From Vibrio sp. J1-1 (GTDB lineage: Bacteria; Pseudomonadota; Gammaproteobacteria; Enterobacterales; Vibrionaceae): a DNA stretch of 64,000 nucleotides. Below, piece after piece: positions 34,296 to 42,891 of the stretch; the stretch's first letter is position 1, and the number at the start of each line of letters is the position of its first letter. The notes under the pieces were generated by a model. That model did not search any database, was not told where the DNA came from, and saw only the letters and a program-made list of their open reading frames with translations. The stretch spans positions 62,001 through 126,000 of the forward strand of contig NZ_JAKKCM010000011.1 of the NCBI RefSeq assembly GCF_021728395.1, given 5' to 3'. Made by a program: the position numbers and the translations under genes.

Positions 34296-34991
34296 TCACT
34301 CCGGCATGAGCTTGCTTTTGGTTCGTCCATTTTCAATGCTGGTCGCCCACTCCAGCCCCTCTTCACGTATTGTGATGTTTAAGCGAATTGCGTTAAGTGG
34401 CGTTGCGCTTTCTTTGACTTCAGAACTGACTACAGTGGTCTTTAATGCGGGAGGGATAGATTGTGATTTTAACGCTATCGCAGATATACGATGACGTAAT
34501 TGCTTGCTCACCGATTCAAGCCTGTCAAAAGGAATCTCCTGCGTAGAGCTCGTCTTTTTGAGCGCTTTTTGAAATGCGTCATCGACTGCACGCACCAGAC
34601 TCTCTTTAGTAATCCGAACGTCACCACTGCGCTGACGCTCGGCTACATTTTCCAGAGCGAGTTTCAGCTCTTTGTCGAAGTTGTTTTGAAAGGTTTTAGT
34701 TCGGCTAAGTATGTCTTCGTCGTCTAGTGACTTAGTTAGCTGAGCCATCAGCGCTTGGTGCAAAACACGCGGACTATCGAGCTCTGCGACTTTCGCAGGG
34801 ATCTGTTTATCGATGGTTAACGGCATATCAATGGTTAGCTCTGGAACCCGCACTCGCGGGAGACTCATTCCTTCAAGCAGAGGATGATCCTTATAGTATT
34901 CGGCAACCGCTGCGGTTTCTTCATCGGCAAGCCTGCGCGCATGAACCAGACTGATCATCAACGCGCCTAAGACTTCACTTAACTCAGACAT
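34296..34991 (-). CDS. Unknown protein, second gene of DUF2589 operon
   Basis: 231 residues, AGGAGG upstream of the ATG. Cytoplasmic by composition. Residues 1-30 are an amphipathic helix (LGALMISLVHARRLADEETAAV), followed by a Pro-rich strand region (LPRVRVPELTIDMPLTI, about 44-60), a helical centre and a C-terminal segment of strands (AIRLNITIREEGLEWATSI). The PELTIDMPLTI stretch resembles the beta-rich core of DUF2589 relatives, which may mean it is a distant paralogue of the first gene; that is a guess. No catalytic motif seen. Confidence 0.75.
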   Translation of the reverse strand: MSELSEVLGALMISLVHARRLADEETAAVAEYYKDHPLLEGMSLPRVRVPELTIDMPLTIDKQIPAKVAELDSPRVLHQALMAQLTKSLDDEDILSRTKTFQNNFDKELKLALENVAERQRSGDVRITKESLVRAVDDAFQKALKKTSSTQEIPFDRLESVSKQLRHRISAIALKSQSIPPALKTTVVSSEVKESATPLNAIRLNITIREEGLEWATSIENGRTKSKLMPE

Positions 34992-35019
34992 ACAACCTCC
35001 TTATGTGTTATCGACTGCT

Positions 35020-35598
35020 TTAAGCCTCTGACTCAACTTCAGTTATGGAGTTTTCAAGAATACCGAGCAACTTCTCAGTGCCTGCAGGTAATTCATCTTG
35101 AACAGCCCGCACATTCACGGACATACTGTAAGTCCGTTCAATTTTGGATGAGCTAGATGTGGATTTCTTATACGAATAACTCGCACTAAGCTTGGCCGAA
35201 ACAGGTCCCCAACCCGCTTTTACTGATAGCTTCGTATTAAGGTCATGTGAAGAAGATGTCGTTGATTGCTGTACTGAATTAATTTTGGCGTTAAATGCAA
35301 TCGTTGTTTCTTCCACGCGGATAAATGGAATAGGTAACATCGTTAAAATGGGAACGGTCAGGTCGTACTTTTTAGGCTCTGTGCCTGTGACTTCTCCTTG
35401 TTCGTTCCTGACCTCAACAGCCTTCATATAACTGAAGGTGATCATGGTTGGTTCATTGCTCTCAGCTTCAAAGCCGACAGACTTGATAAAGTCTACGGAT
35501 GTTTGTGCTGACTGGGCTTGCGCGCGAACCACTGCATTGAGTGGGCCGCCTATCATAGATTCGAAATCTATGCTGGATAGTTCGTCGCCGATGGCCAT
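35020..35598 (-). CDS. DUF2589 domain protein, first gene of three-gene operon
   Basis: 192 residues with AAAAGGAGCG upstream. Matches my recall of DUF2589: an N-terminal helix (SSIDFESMIGGPLNAVVRAQAQS, about 8-30), then beta-rich sequence with TVPILTMLPIPFIRVEETTIAFNAKI (about 85-110) and a long Ser/Thr-rich strand (KLSASYSYKKSTSSSSKIERTYSMSVNVRA). No signal peptide, no catalytic residues. The pattern suggests a self-assembling beta protein. The function of DUF2589 is not known to me. Confidence 0.8.
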   Translation of the reverse strand: MAIGDELSSIDFESMIGGPLNAVVRAQAQSAQTSVDFIKSVGFEAESNEPTMITFSYMKAVEVRNEQGEVTGTEPKKYDLTVPILTMLPIPFIRVEETTIAFNAKINSVQQSTTSSSHDLNTKLSVKAGWGPVSAKLSASYSYKKSTSSSSKIERTYSMSVNVRAVQDELPAGTEKLLGILENSITEVESEA

Positions 35599-35899
35599 AA
35601 TTACGCTCCTTTTCAGGCGAAATATGAACCCGAATCTGACTACTTAATCGGGAAAGTTATGTGCTATGAAACACGTATAATATATAGCTTGAGATCATGA
35701 CCAGAACAACGTTTTGACTGCATTTTATTTATATTTTTATCAATCAAGTCGTTAAGTGATTAAATTAACCACGAAAGATAAGACGGCTCAAATGAACCAG
35801 TAGATGTTGTACGAATAAGAAAATGCTTGAGAAGAGATGCTTTGCTGCTTGTTAACTATCGCAGCAGCAAAGCACTTGTACATTAGGTTGAGATAATGA
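35599..35899. other. Intergenic region with hairpin
   Basis: Carries the promoter of the DUF2589 operon on the minus strand and, at 35838-35874, an 11-base stem with no T tract beyond the stop of sbcC. Nothing else recognised. Confidence 0.5.
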
Positions 35900-38800
35900 T
35901 TAGTCAGCTAACGCCATTTGAGACTTAACTGAAACGGTTGAGCCAATACGCGACGGTTCAACATCAATTCGCTGTGCCATCTGCTCTTTAAGCTCCGATA
36001 CGTGAGAAATCACACCAATCATACGTCCCGTTTGCTGTAAATCGACTAAGGTTTGGATCGCTAGATCCAAAGACTCAGGATCCAAACTTCCAAAACCTTC
36101 GTCAATAAACAATGTATCTAAGCGAATACCACCGCTATAGGACTGCACAACATCAGACAGACCAAGCGCTAAAGCCAGTGCCGCCATGAATGATTCACCA
36201 CCAGAAAGCGTCGCAACGTCTCGCATTTTACCGGTATAGCCATCTTCAACGACGAGATCAAGCCCTCGGCCTGCTGCGCCCTTAAACCCTTCCGTTTTAC
36301 GCGCCAGAATGTATCTGCCCTTGCTCATCAAACTTAATCGTTGCGAGGATTGGATTAAAACATCATCTAAAAGCACACCTAGGACAAAACGATGTAAACT
36401 GATACGACTGCCTGTTTTACCACTCGCCACATCATAAAGCGTACCAAAGACTTTGTACTCATCTTCTAGCTTGCTGTTCTTGTCATGCAAACTCGCTATG
36501 TCACTGCGCACTTTTTCCAGTCGTTCAAAAATCGACCGGACAGAATCGAGCTTGTTTCTCGATTCAACATAATGTTGCTGTTGAGTGTTTAAGATAACGT
36601 TAATGGCTTCAATATCCGGCTTTTCAAGATCTTGTAAGGCTAATTTAAGATCACTTAATGTTTGCTCTAGCTTGATTTGAGTTTGCTTAAACTCATCAAT
36701 TTCTTGCTGCCAGGATTGCAGCTCTTCTTCCGTCGCTTTGTTTTGAAGATAACTTTCTTCATCCTCAAAACGGCTTTCATTCAGTGCCTTTTGCCAGTTC
36801 GTTTGTGCTTCGTTTAGCTTCTGGTCAGACTCCGCGAACCATTGCTTGTTCGTTGTTAGCTGACTTTCAATATTAGACTTGGCTAATATCGCTTGTTGAA
36901 GTTGTGTCTGTGCACTATCCAGACTTTCGTTAAGACGCTTAACCTGCTCTTTAGTTTGAGTAATTTCGTGCTCAAGTACTTCTACCGAACGGTATTTCGG
37001 TTCAAAGTTCTCCAGCAATTTATTTAGTTGATCCTGATTAGCCTTAATCGTAGATTCATTGGCTGCCATTTGATTTTGCAGCTCGTTAATCTTTGTTTCT
37101 CCAACAACACATCGCTGGTTAAGCTGTTCGACATTTTTTTCCAACTGAGCGATATCAATGGCAGTCAAACGCTGTAGCTTTTCATTAGCGGACTTAAGTT
37201 CCGCCTGAATTTCTACTGCTTCAGTTGTAGCATGTTCACCAAGCTCTTCTGAGAGCTCATCCACTTGTTTTTGATACTGTCGAGCGACAACATAATGTTG
37301 TTCCAGTTGGTTACTAAGCTGATTGTAAGACGTTTGTGCGGCACGCTCCTGAGCGCGAGCTGTTTGAACTTGCTCTTTCGTTACCTCTTCTTCAGTAAAC
37401 TGTGCTGGATGAGGATGCTCACAACTACCACAAACTGGACACGCCTCACCCGTTTGCAACCTTTGGGCTAAAACTGCCGCTTGCGCGTTGTGCCATTTTA
37501 GCTCTAAACGATCAGCTGACTGTTGCTCCGTCACATAGGCTTGTTTGGCTTGTTCAAGCTTTTGTTGCTTGGTGTTGGTTGAAGCATCATGCTTAGCCTG
37601 CTCTTGCTTCAAACCTGACAGTTTTTGAACATCTTGTAAAAGCCGTTGCTTTTGCTTGATTTCGGCATCAATACTACCAACTAAAGCAACATCGAGACGG
37701 GCTTGATCCAAGTGCTTCTGCCCTTGTTGTGCGTCTAGAGTCAGTTTGTCTTTTAGAGCGATGTATTGCTGCAGTTTTGATTCAAATTGCTGTTTCTCTT
37801 GTAACCCGTTCGCGATTTTTGCTTCCAAGTCTACTTTTTCAATCAGCTTTTCTTTCATTCCTTCGAGATTAAACTGCAATTGCGTCAATTGAGGCACTTG
37901 TTCAGCACTTTGCTTTGCGGTTTTTAGCTCCGCTTCTTTTCCCGTCACCACGTTCGCAGCTTCAGTTAAGTTATCGCTAAGTGAGGTAATCTTCTGGGCT
38001 AGCTGTTGTGATTGCGTCTTAGCGTTCTGTAAAGCAACATACTGCAACTCGATTTTACTTGCGCTTTTCGCTTTTTCTAATCGTTCCTGACGTGCACTTA
38101 TTACTTTTGCTTTTTCTGAATGTAACTTTAACGATGCCTCGGCTTGCTCTTGGCGAGTGAACTCTGCAGATAATGCTTGCGCTTTTTGTAACTGGGACTT
38201 AATACTGTTTAGCTTCTCTAGACAAGCTTGTTCACTCTTTTTCTCTTGCTCTAGTTGCTCAGAGACTAGTTCTTTCTGTTCAAGCAATTCCTCTTCTGAA
38301 CTCACTCCTGCAACTTGCAACGCACCGCGAATCTGATTATCAAACTCATTTTTCGCTTTACTGATCGCGCTTGCTTTATCTTTCAGTGCGTACTCAATTT
38401 TCTTGTAAATGTCTGTCTGGAACAGCTGGCCGAAAATTTCTTCCCGCTCTTTGGAGCTCGCCAGGAGTAACTCACGAAACTTCCCCTGAGGAAGTACCAT
38501 CACTTGGCGAAACTGCGTTTCTGATAAGCCAATAATGTTGATAATTTCGCTCTTAACTTGCGTGGTTTTGCTAGTAATCAGTTTCTCGCTATCGCCTAGT
38601 TCATACAGAGATGCAGTGTGCTTTCTCACCGTCATACCATCACCGCGAGCTTTCGGCGCTTCTTGTTCCGGGGCGCGAGTAACTCGGTAAACCTTTCCGT
38701 GCAGTGAAAAGTCCAGGGTAACTTCGGTTGGTAGATCGGCACTGGCCAAATCACACCGCATCTGAATACCCTGCCGCTCATTGCCCGTAGTTTCACCATA

Positions 38801-38956
38801 AAGCGCGAAACAAATCGCATCGAGGATCGACGTTTTTCCTGACCCCGTTGGTCCATTAATTAAAAATAGAGGGTTGTTACCAAGCTTCTCGAAATTGATG
38901 GTTTCCGTTTTTGCAAAGGGACCAAAAGCTTGCATTGTGAGTTTGATAGGCTTCAT
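35900..38956 (-). CDS. sbcC: SbcC, ATPase subunit of SbcCD nuclease
   Basis: 1018 residues (E. coli SbcC 1048). SMC/Rad50-like: N-terminal Walker A NGPTGSGKTSILDAICFALYG starting near 34, long coiled coils rich in Gln and Glu, a zinc-hook CPVC near residue 505, and the C-terminal signature TLSGGESFMAALALALGLSD with Walker B DTLFIDEGFGSLD. With SbcD it cuts DNA hairpins and protein-blocked ends. It starts nine bases after sbcD. Confidence 0.96.
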   Translation of the reverse strand: MKPIKLTMQAFGPFAKTETINFEKLGNNPLFLINGPTGSGKTSILDAICFALYGETTGNERQGIQMRCDLASADLPTEVTLDFSLHGKVYRVTRAPEQEAPKARGDGMTVRKHTASLYELGDSEKLITSKTTQVKSEIINIIGLSETQFRQVMVLPQGKFRELLLASSKEREEIFGQLFQTDIYKKIEYALKDKASAISKAKNEFDNQIRGALQVAGVSSEEELLEQKELVSEQLEQEKKSEQACLEKLNSIKSQLQKAQALSAEFTRQEQAEASLKLHSEKAKVISARQERLEKAKSASKIELQYVALQNAKTQSQQLAQKITSLSDNLTEAANVVTGKEAELKTAKQSAEQVPQLTQLQFNLEGMKEKLIEKVDLEAKIANGLQEKQQFESKLQQYIALKDKLTLDAQQGQKHLDQARLDVALVGSIDAEIKQKQRLLQDVQKLSGLKQEQAKHDASTNTKQQKLEQAKQAYVTEQQSADRLELKWHNAQAAVLAQRLQTGEACPVCGSCEHPHPAQFTEEEVTKEQVQTARAQERAAQTSYNQLSNQLEQHYVVARQYQKQVDELSEELGEHATTEAVEIQAELKSANEKLQRLTAIDIAQLEKNVEQLNQRCVVGETKINELQNQMAANESTIKANQDQLNKLLENFEPKYRSVEVLEHEITQTKEQVKRLNESLDSAQTQLQQAILAKSNIESQLTTNKQWFAESDQKLNEAQTNWQKALNESRFEDEESYLQNKATEEELQSWQQEIDEFKQTQIKLEQTLSDLKLALQDLEKPDIEAINVILNTQQQHYVESRNKLDSVRSIFERLEKVRSDIASLHDKNSKLEDEYKVFGTLYDVASGKTGSRISLHRFVLGVLLDDVLIQSSQRLSLMSKGRYILARKTEGFKGAAGRGLDLVVEDGYTGKMRDVATLSGGESFMAALALALGLSDVVQSYSGGIRLDTLFIDEGFGSLDPESLDLAIQTLVDLQQTGRMIGVISHVSELKEQMAQRIDVEPSRIGSTVSVKSQMALAD

Positions 38957-38965
38957 TTATGGTCC

Positions 38966-40099
38966 TTACAGCTGTGACAATTGCTTGATAATATCGTTGA
39001 CGGCTCGTTCTTGTTCTTGTGATAACTGGCTGTCCTGCGCTTCACTAAAGAAGTCACGGAACATATCGATTTCACTGCGAGCAAGTTTGGCTTGTGCCAT
39101 CTCCTGCTCCACACCGATCAACATACCCGGTTTCTCTAAATGCAAAACGTTTGGGTAGACCGCGCGCAGTTTTTCCATCGGATTCAAAATAGCGTGCTTG
39201 TCCATCAAACGAACGAGTAGATAGTCCTCACTCTTCGGATCTGTTTTTCCTTTCTCAATGACCTGTTCTAATTCACCTTCGATAATTCGCATCTCATGGG
39301 GGGCAACAAGCTCAATATGCTCAGCAGAAGCAAAACCACTCTGATTGATTTCCACCAGCGTGAAGCCTTTCTTTTGGTTCTGCTCACCGAAACTGTATTT
39401 CATCAAAGAGCCGGAGTAGCGAATGTACTCCTCCCCCTTCTTCTGAGGCTGATGCAAATGACCAAGAGCGACATAGTCGAAATCCAGAAAGTGCTCATGA
39501 CTTACGCGGTCAGAACCTCCAATAGAAAGTGGTCGCTCCGAATCCGACTCAATTGCCCCATCAACAAAACAGTGGCTGATAAGCACCTTTATCTGTTGTG
39601 GCTGAAACTGCTCAGTAATTTTTTCCACCAATAGTTTGTGCGCTTCATCATGGGTAGAAACCGCTTCTTTATAAGCAAACCTGACCTGTTCAGGATCGTT
39701 ATATGGCATACCATAGAGCGCGACTTCACCAGCTGACTTGGTCGTAATCACCACAGGCGAAAGCATATCTTCAAAGTTACTGATGATATGTAAACCCGAG
39801 TTTTTCATCTGTTCAGAGCCGAATCCCAAGCGCTCGGCACCATCGTGATTACCAGAAATAAAAATCATCGGTGTTTTAAGCTCAGTACAAATTCGCTTTA
39901 CCACACGATTTAATAATTCGATGGCAACGGTTGGCGGCACAGATCGGTCGTACACATCCCCTGCCACTACGACCGCATCGACTGGGTTGTCTTCAATGTA
40001 TGAGATCAATTGGTCGAGAACCGCTTGCTGATCATCGAGTAATGAAACGTTGTGGAACTGTCGGCCTAGATGCCAATCTGAGGTATGGATAAACTTCAT
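38966..40099 (-). CDS. sbcD: SbcD, nuclease subunit of SbcCD
   Basis: 377 residues, a Mre11-type phosphoesterase. Metal-binding motifs in order: TSDWHLGR (6-13), VAGDVYDRSVP (about 45-55), FISGNHDGAERL (about 81-92), LISHCFVDGA and YVALGHLHQPQ. Manganese-dependent nuclease acting with SbcC on hairpins from palindromes. First gene of the pair. Confidence 0.96.
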   Translation of the reverse strand: MKFIHTSDWHLGRQFHNVSLLDDQQAVLDQLISYIEDNPVDAVVVAGDVYDRSVPPTVAIELLNRVVKRICTELKTPMIFISGNHDGAERLGFGSEQMKNSGLHIISNFEDMLSPVVITTKSAGEVALYGMPYNDPEQVRFAYKEAVSTHDEAHKLLVEKITEQFQPQQIKVLISHCFVDGAIESDSERPLSIGGSDRVSHEHFLDFDYVALGHLHQPQKKGEEYIRYSGSLMKYSFGEQNQKKGFTLVEINQSGFASAEHIELVAPHEMRIIEGELEQVIEKGKTDPKSEDYLLVRLMDKHAILNPMEKLRAVYPNVLHLEKPGMLIGVEQEMAQAKLARSEIDMFRDFFSEAQDSQLSQEQERAVNDIIKQLSQL

Positions 40100-40273
40100 T
40101 CGAATTCACTTTTTGCCATAACTTTCTAGTATGCCTATGGGGCTGTCGGAACCTGAGCACAGGCTACTTTATTGTTCTGCTAGGATATCGTGACTTTGTA
40201 AGCTTTTCATGTAGTTTGTGCTATTTAAGCGACAAGTGGCTAGCCATTGGTCCAAGCAAAAAATATCGAATGT

Positions 40274-40305
40274 AAAAAAGCCAGTCAGATTAACTGACTG
40301 GCTTT
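40274..40305 (-). terminator. Terminator of the CurA-like gene
   Basis: Twelve-base stem (40277-40288 with 40294-40305), five-base loop, and a T run on the minus strand from the A tract at 40274-40279. Confidence 0.85.
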
Positions 40306-40335
40306 GAAAATTGACTTTGCTTCTTGTTAAGATTG

Positions 40336-41331
40336 TTACATCTTAACCAGCATCTTACCTTTGTTTTTGCCTTCGAATAGACCGATGAACGCTTCAGCAG
40401 CATTTGCTAGACCTTCGTATACCGTCTCTTCAGACTTCACTTTGCCTTGTTTGATCCACTGACCCATTTGTTCAACAAACTCACCCGCGAGATCCCAGTA
40501 ATCCATTACAATGAAGCCTTGCATCGTCAACTTCTTCGTGTTGATTTGCAGTAGGTTGCTTGGTCCCGGTTGAGGCTTGTCTGCATTGTAGTCTGCAATC
40601 ATGCCACATACAGGAATACGACCGTATGGGTTGATAACTTCAAGCGCCGCTTCTAGATGCGCACCGCCGACGTTTTCAAAATACACATCAATGCCTTCTG
40701 GTGCTGCTTCGCGTAGCGCCTGCGTCAAGTCATCAACTTTTTTGTAGTTAATAACCGCATCTGCGCCCATTGCTTTCACCATTTCAGCTTTCTCATCTGA
40801 CCCTACTGAACCAATCACTTTACAGCCATGCAGTTTGGCAAGCTGACAAACCACGCTGCCTACCGCACCAGATGCTGCAGAGACAAAAACGGTATCCGTC
40901 GGCTTAAGCTGAGCGACTTTAAATAGCCCTACCCAACCTGTTAAACCAGGCATACCAATAACACCCAAGAAGTGTTGGTCTGGTAAACCTACCGATGGCA
41001 ACAAGGTTAAATCGGTACCATCACTGATAAAAGTCGTACGCCAACCGCTGATGTTGCTGACTTTTGAACCTACTGGGAAGTTGTCATTTTTTGATTCGAT
41101 AACTTCGCCAACTGCGCCACCTTCCAGTACTTGGTCAATTTCAAATGGTGGAATGTACGATTCTCTCTCGTACATACGGCCGCGCATGTACGGGTCAACA
41201 GACATCCAAGTATTTTTAATTAACACTTCGCCTTCTTGAATTGCCGGTAATTCTACTTCAACAGATTTGAAGTTTTCTTTTGTTGGCATACCTACTGGGC
41301 GTGATGCTAAATGGATTTGCTGGCTGATCAT
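40336..41331 (-). CDS. curA: NADPH-dependent reductase, CurA-like (zinc-free MDR)
   Basis: 331 residues. Medium-chain reductase without the zinc ligands: MSVDPYMRGRM near 41-51, GLTGWVGLFK, nucleotide-binding SAASGAVGSVVCQLAKLHGC near 152-171, then FENVGGAHLEAALEVI. Reduces activated double bonds of small reactive enals and curcumin-like compounds. Divergent from an OhrR-type MarR regulator with a palindrome between, which suggests induction by electrophiles or peroxides. Confidence 0.88.
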   Translation of the reverse strand: MISQQIHLASRPVGMPTKENFKSVEVELPAIQEGEVLIKNTWMSVDPYMRGRMYERESYIPPFEIDQVLEGGAVGEVIESKNDNFPVGSKVSNISGWRTTFISDGTDLTLLPSVGLPDQHFLGVIGMPGLTGWVGLFKVAQLKPTDTVFVSAASGAVGSVVCQLAKLHGCKVIGSVGSDEKAEMVKAMGADAVINYKKVDDLTQALREAAPEGIDVYFENVGGAHLEAALEVINPYGRIPVCGMIADYNADKPQPGPSNLLQINTKKLTMQGFIVMDYWDLAGEFVEQMGQWIKQGKVKSEETVYEGLANAAEAFIGLFEGKNKGKMLVKM

Positions 41332-41425
41332 ATTGCTCTCTCTTACTTTTGCTTCAATGTGCGTTTAACTGTTGGTAATAAACAGCTATCACCTCTTAGA
41401 TAATCATATTAATTGCGTCACAATT

Positions 41426-41443
41426 TAGTTTGCGCACAAACTA
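41426..41443. promoter_or_regulatory. MarR/OhrR-type operator
   Basis: TAGTTTG, CGCA, CAAACTA: seven-base inverted repeat with a four-base centre, 83 bases before the curA start and 130 before the regulator. GCGCACAA recurs at about 41504, near the regulator, as a possible half site. Confidence 0.6.
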
Positions 41444-41572
41444 TTTGCGAGTAAGTTAACTTGAGAGCATGAAGAATGCAACTATTTTGCTCAAAAATAA
41501 TTAGCGCACAATGTATTTTAAATTACTTAGAATTTGTTAATATTGCATCCTTGCTTAAAACTGGACTCATTC

Positions 41573-42001
41573 ATGGCCGAAAAATTATCAGATAACGTAT
41601 GCTTTGCTTTGTACACAGCGACCAATTCTTTGGTGCGTGCATTTCGACCTCTGCTTGACGAATACGACCTCACCTACCCTCAGTACATTGTGATGCACTC
41701 ACTTTGGTGCAAAAACGACGTTAGTCTGAAAGATCTATCCCAGGATACCCATTTGGATTCAGGGACTCTGACTCCAATCGTTAAGCGTTTGGAATTAAAA
41801 GGGCTATTGACTCGAAAAGTCTCTGATTTGGATGAACGTAAGAAAGTCATTTCACTGACACCAAAAGGTAGTCAGTTACAGGAAGATGCGCAGGAGTTGA
41901 CCGCGAAGCTTGAATCGAGATCGAGCATGTCGGCAGAGAGTATTGAAGCGTTGCGAGTATTGTGTCTTGAACTAGACACAAATTTACGCAAGAGCGAATA
42001 G
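41573..42001 (+). CDS. MarR family regulator, OhrR-like
   Basis: 142 residues from ATG 41573; the longer frame from 41534 adds a segment with no family match. Opens with LSDNVCFALYTATNSLVRAF, where C10 is the reactive cysteine of OhrR-type peroxide sensors. The wing helix-turn-helix has LSQDTHLDSGTLTPIVKRLELKGLL and DERKKVISLT. Likely represses curA and itself until the cysteine is oxidised. Confidence 0.88.
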   Translation: MAEKLSDNVCFALYTATNSLVRAFRPLLDEYDLTYPQYIVMHSLWCKNDVSLKDLSQDTHLDSGTLTPIVKRLELKGLLTRKVSDLDERKKVISLTPKGSQLQEDAQELTAKLESRSSMSAESIEALRVLCLELDTNLRKSE

Positions 42002-42071
42002 AAGTTGTTGTTCTGCATTCCGCCGAGGCTTTAACCGACAAGTCTACGGCGGATTGCTACTGAATGAGTGC

Positions 42072-42632
42072 CTAATCAAACAACTCAATCACCAATTGGT
42101 TGTTTTTAATAACTAGGTTAGGGCTTGCCGACTTCAGTAGAATGGACTGCACTTTATCACTTTCTAGCTTGTAAACCGGCTGATTTGATAGTGCATAGCC
42201 GATCATCGAAACAGCCGGTTTAATTAGATTGCTAATTTCCGGAGTCAGCAAATTGCTTTTGTCTTCAAACTTCTCTAGACGAAGTGATTGCAGAAACACT
42301 TCACCCGTTTTTTGGTCGTATTTAGGAATCGCGCTAAATTCAAGATCGAGATCTAAGCCTACCGTTCGTTGAGTTAAAAACTGTATATCCGCCGTTGTGT
42401 TAGCAAACACCGAAATACGTTCATTGTCTACTCGGCCAATTTTAACCTCAAGGTCATCTACTGATACTTGCGCATACATGACGTTTTCAACCCCAACGGA
42501 TTGATTAATCGTCGCTTTGTCTTGGAGATATTGATTCATATCTCGTTCAGTGATGCGGTAGCTAGCACACCCGTTAAGCAGCAATGCCGCAGCAGATAAG
42601 GCAAAGATTTTTGCTTTTATTTTCGTCTTCAA
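42072..42632 (-). CDS. DUF1439 lipoprotein, YceB-like
   Basis: 186 residues. Lipobox LLNGC with acylated C22, then the DUF1439 pattern YRITERDMNQYLQDK and a central beta-rich region. E. coli YceB is the comparison. Predicted tubular lipid-binding fold anchored in the outer membrane. Converges on curA's regulator; a 23-base palindrome lies upstream at 42750-42772. Confidence 0.85.
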   Translation of the reverse strand: MKTKIKAKIFALSAAALLLNGCASYRITERDMNQYLQDKATINQSVGVENVMYAQVSVDDLEVKIGRVDNERISVFANTTADIQFLTQRTVGLDLDLEFSAIPKYDQKTGEVFLQSLRLEKFEDKSNLLTPEISNLIKPAVSMIGYALSNQPVYKLESDKVQSILLKSASPNLVIKNNQLVIELFD

Positions 42633-42749
42633 TGGTTAGCTCTTATTCATCCAATGTAATCCATTAAATTCTATACCCATGATCGAGATAGAAATAGTCT
42701 AAACCGACTTAATCAAGAGTATTTCACCAAATGCTGACCTAAAGTAAAT

Positions 42750-42772
42750 ATCACGAAGTTTAACTTCGTGAT
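42750..42772. promoter_or_regulatory. 23-base perfect palindrome upstream of YceB-like gene
   Basis: ATCACGAAGTT, one central T, AACTTCGTGAT: eleven-base arms. No T tract follows on either strand, so an operator or RNA hairpin fits better than a terminator. About 118 bases before the lipoprotein start. Confidence 0.55.
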
Positions 42773-42837
42773 GGCACCTTGTTATTAAACGGTTACCAAG
42801 CAACTTAACGAAATAATGTGAGGGAGTTAAGGAGTAA

Positions 42838-42868
42838 AAAAAGCCTTTGGCTTTAGCTGCCAAAGGCG
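42838..42868 (-). terminator. Terminator of the peptide/metal ABC operon
   Basis: GCCTTTGGC/GCCAAAGGC stem (42843-42851 with 42859-42867), seven-base loop, T run on the minus strand from 42837-42842. Confidence 0.85.
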
Positions 42869-42891
42869 TTTTTGTTTCTGTATGCCGATGT

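Noticed and set aside
33727-35598. Calling the DUF2589 operon a defence system
   Set aside because: No nuclease, ATPase, reverse transcriptase or membrane effector is visible, so the label would be a guess.
35838-35874. Terminator of sbcC
   Set aside because: The stem is good but no T tract follows on the minus strand; recorded only as a hairpin.
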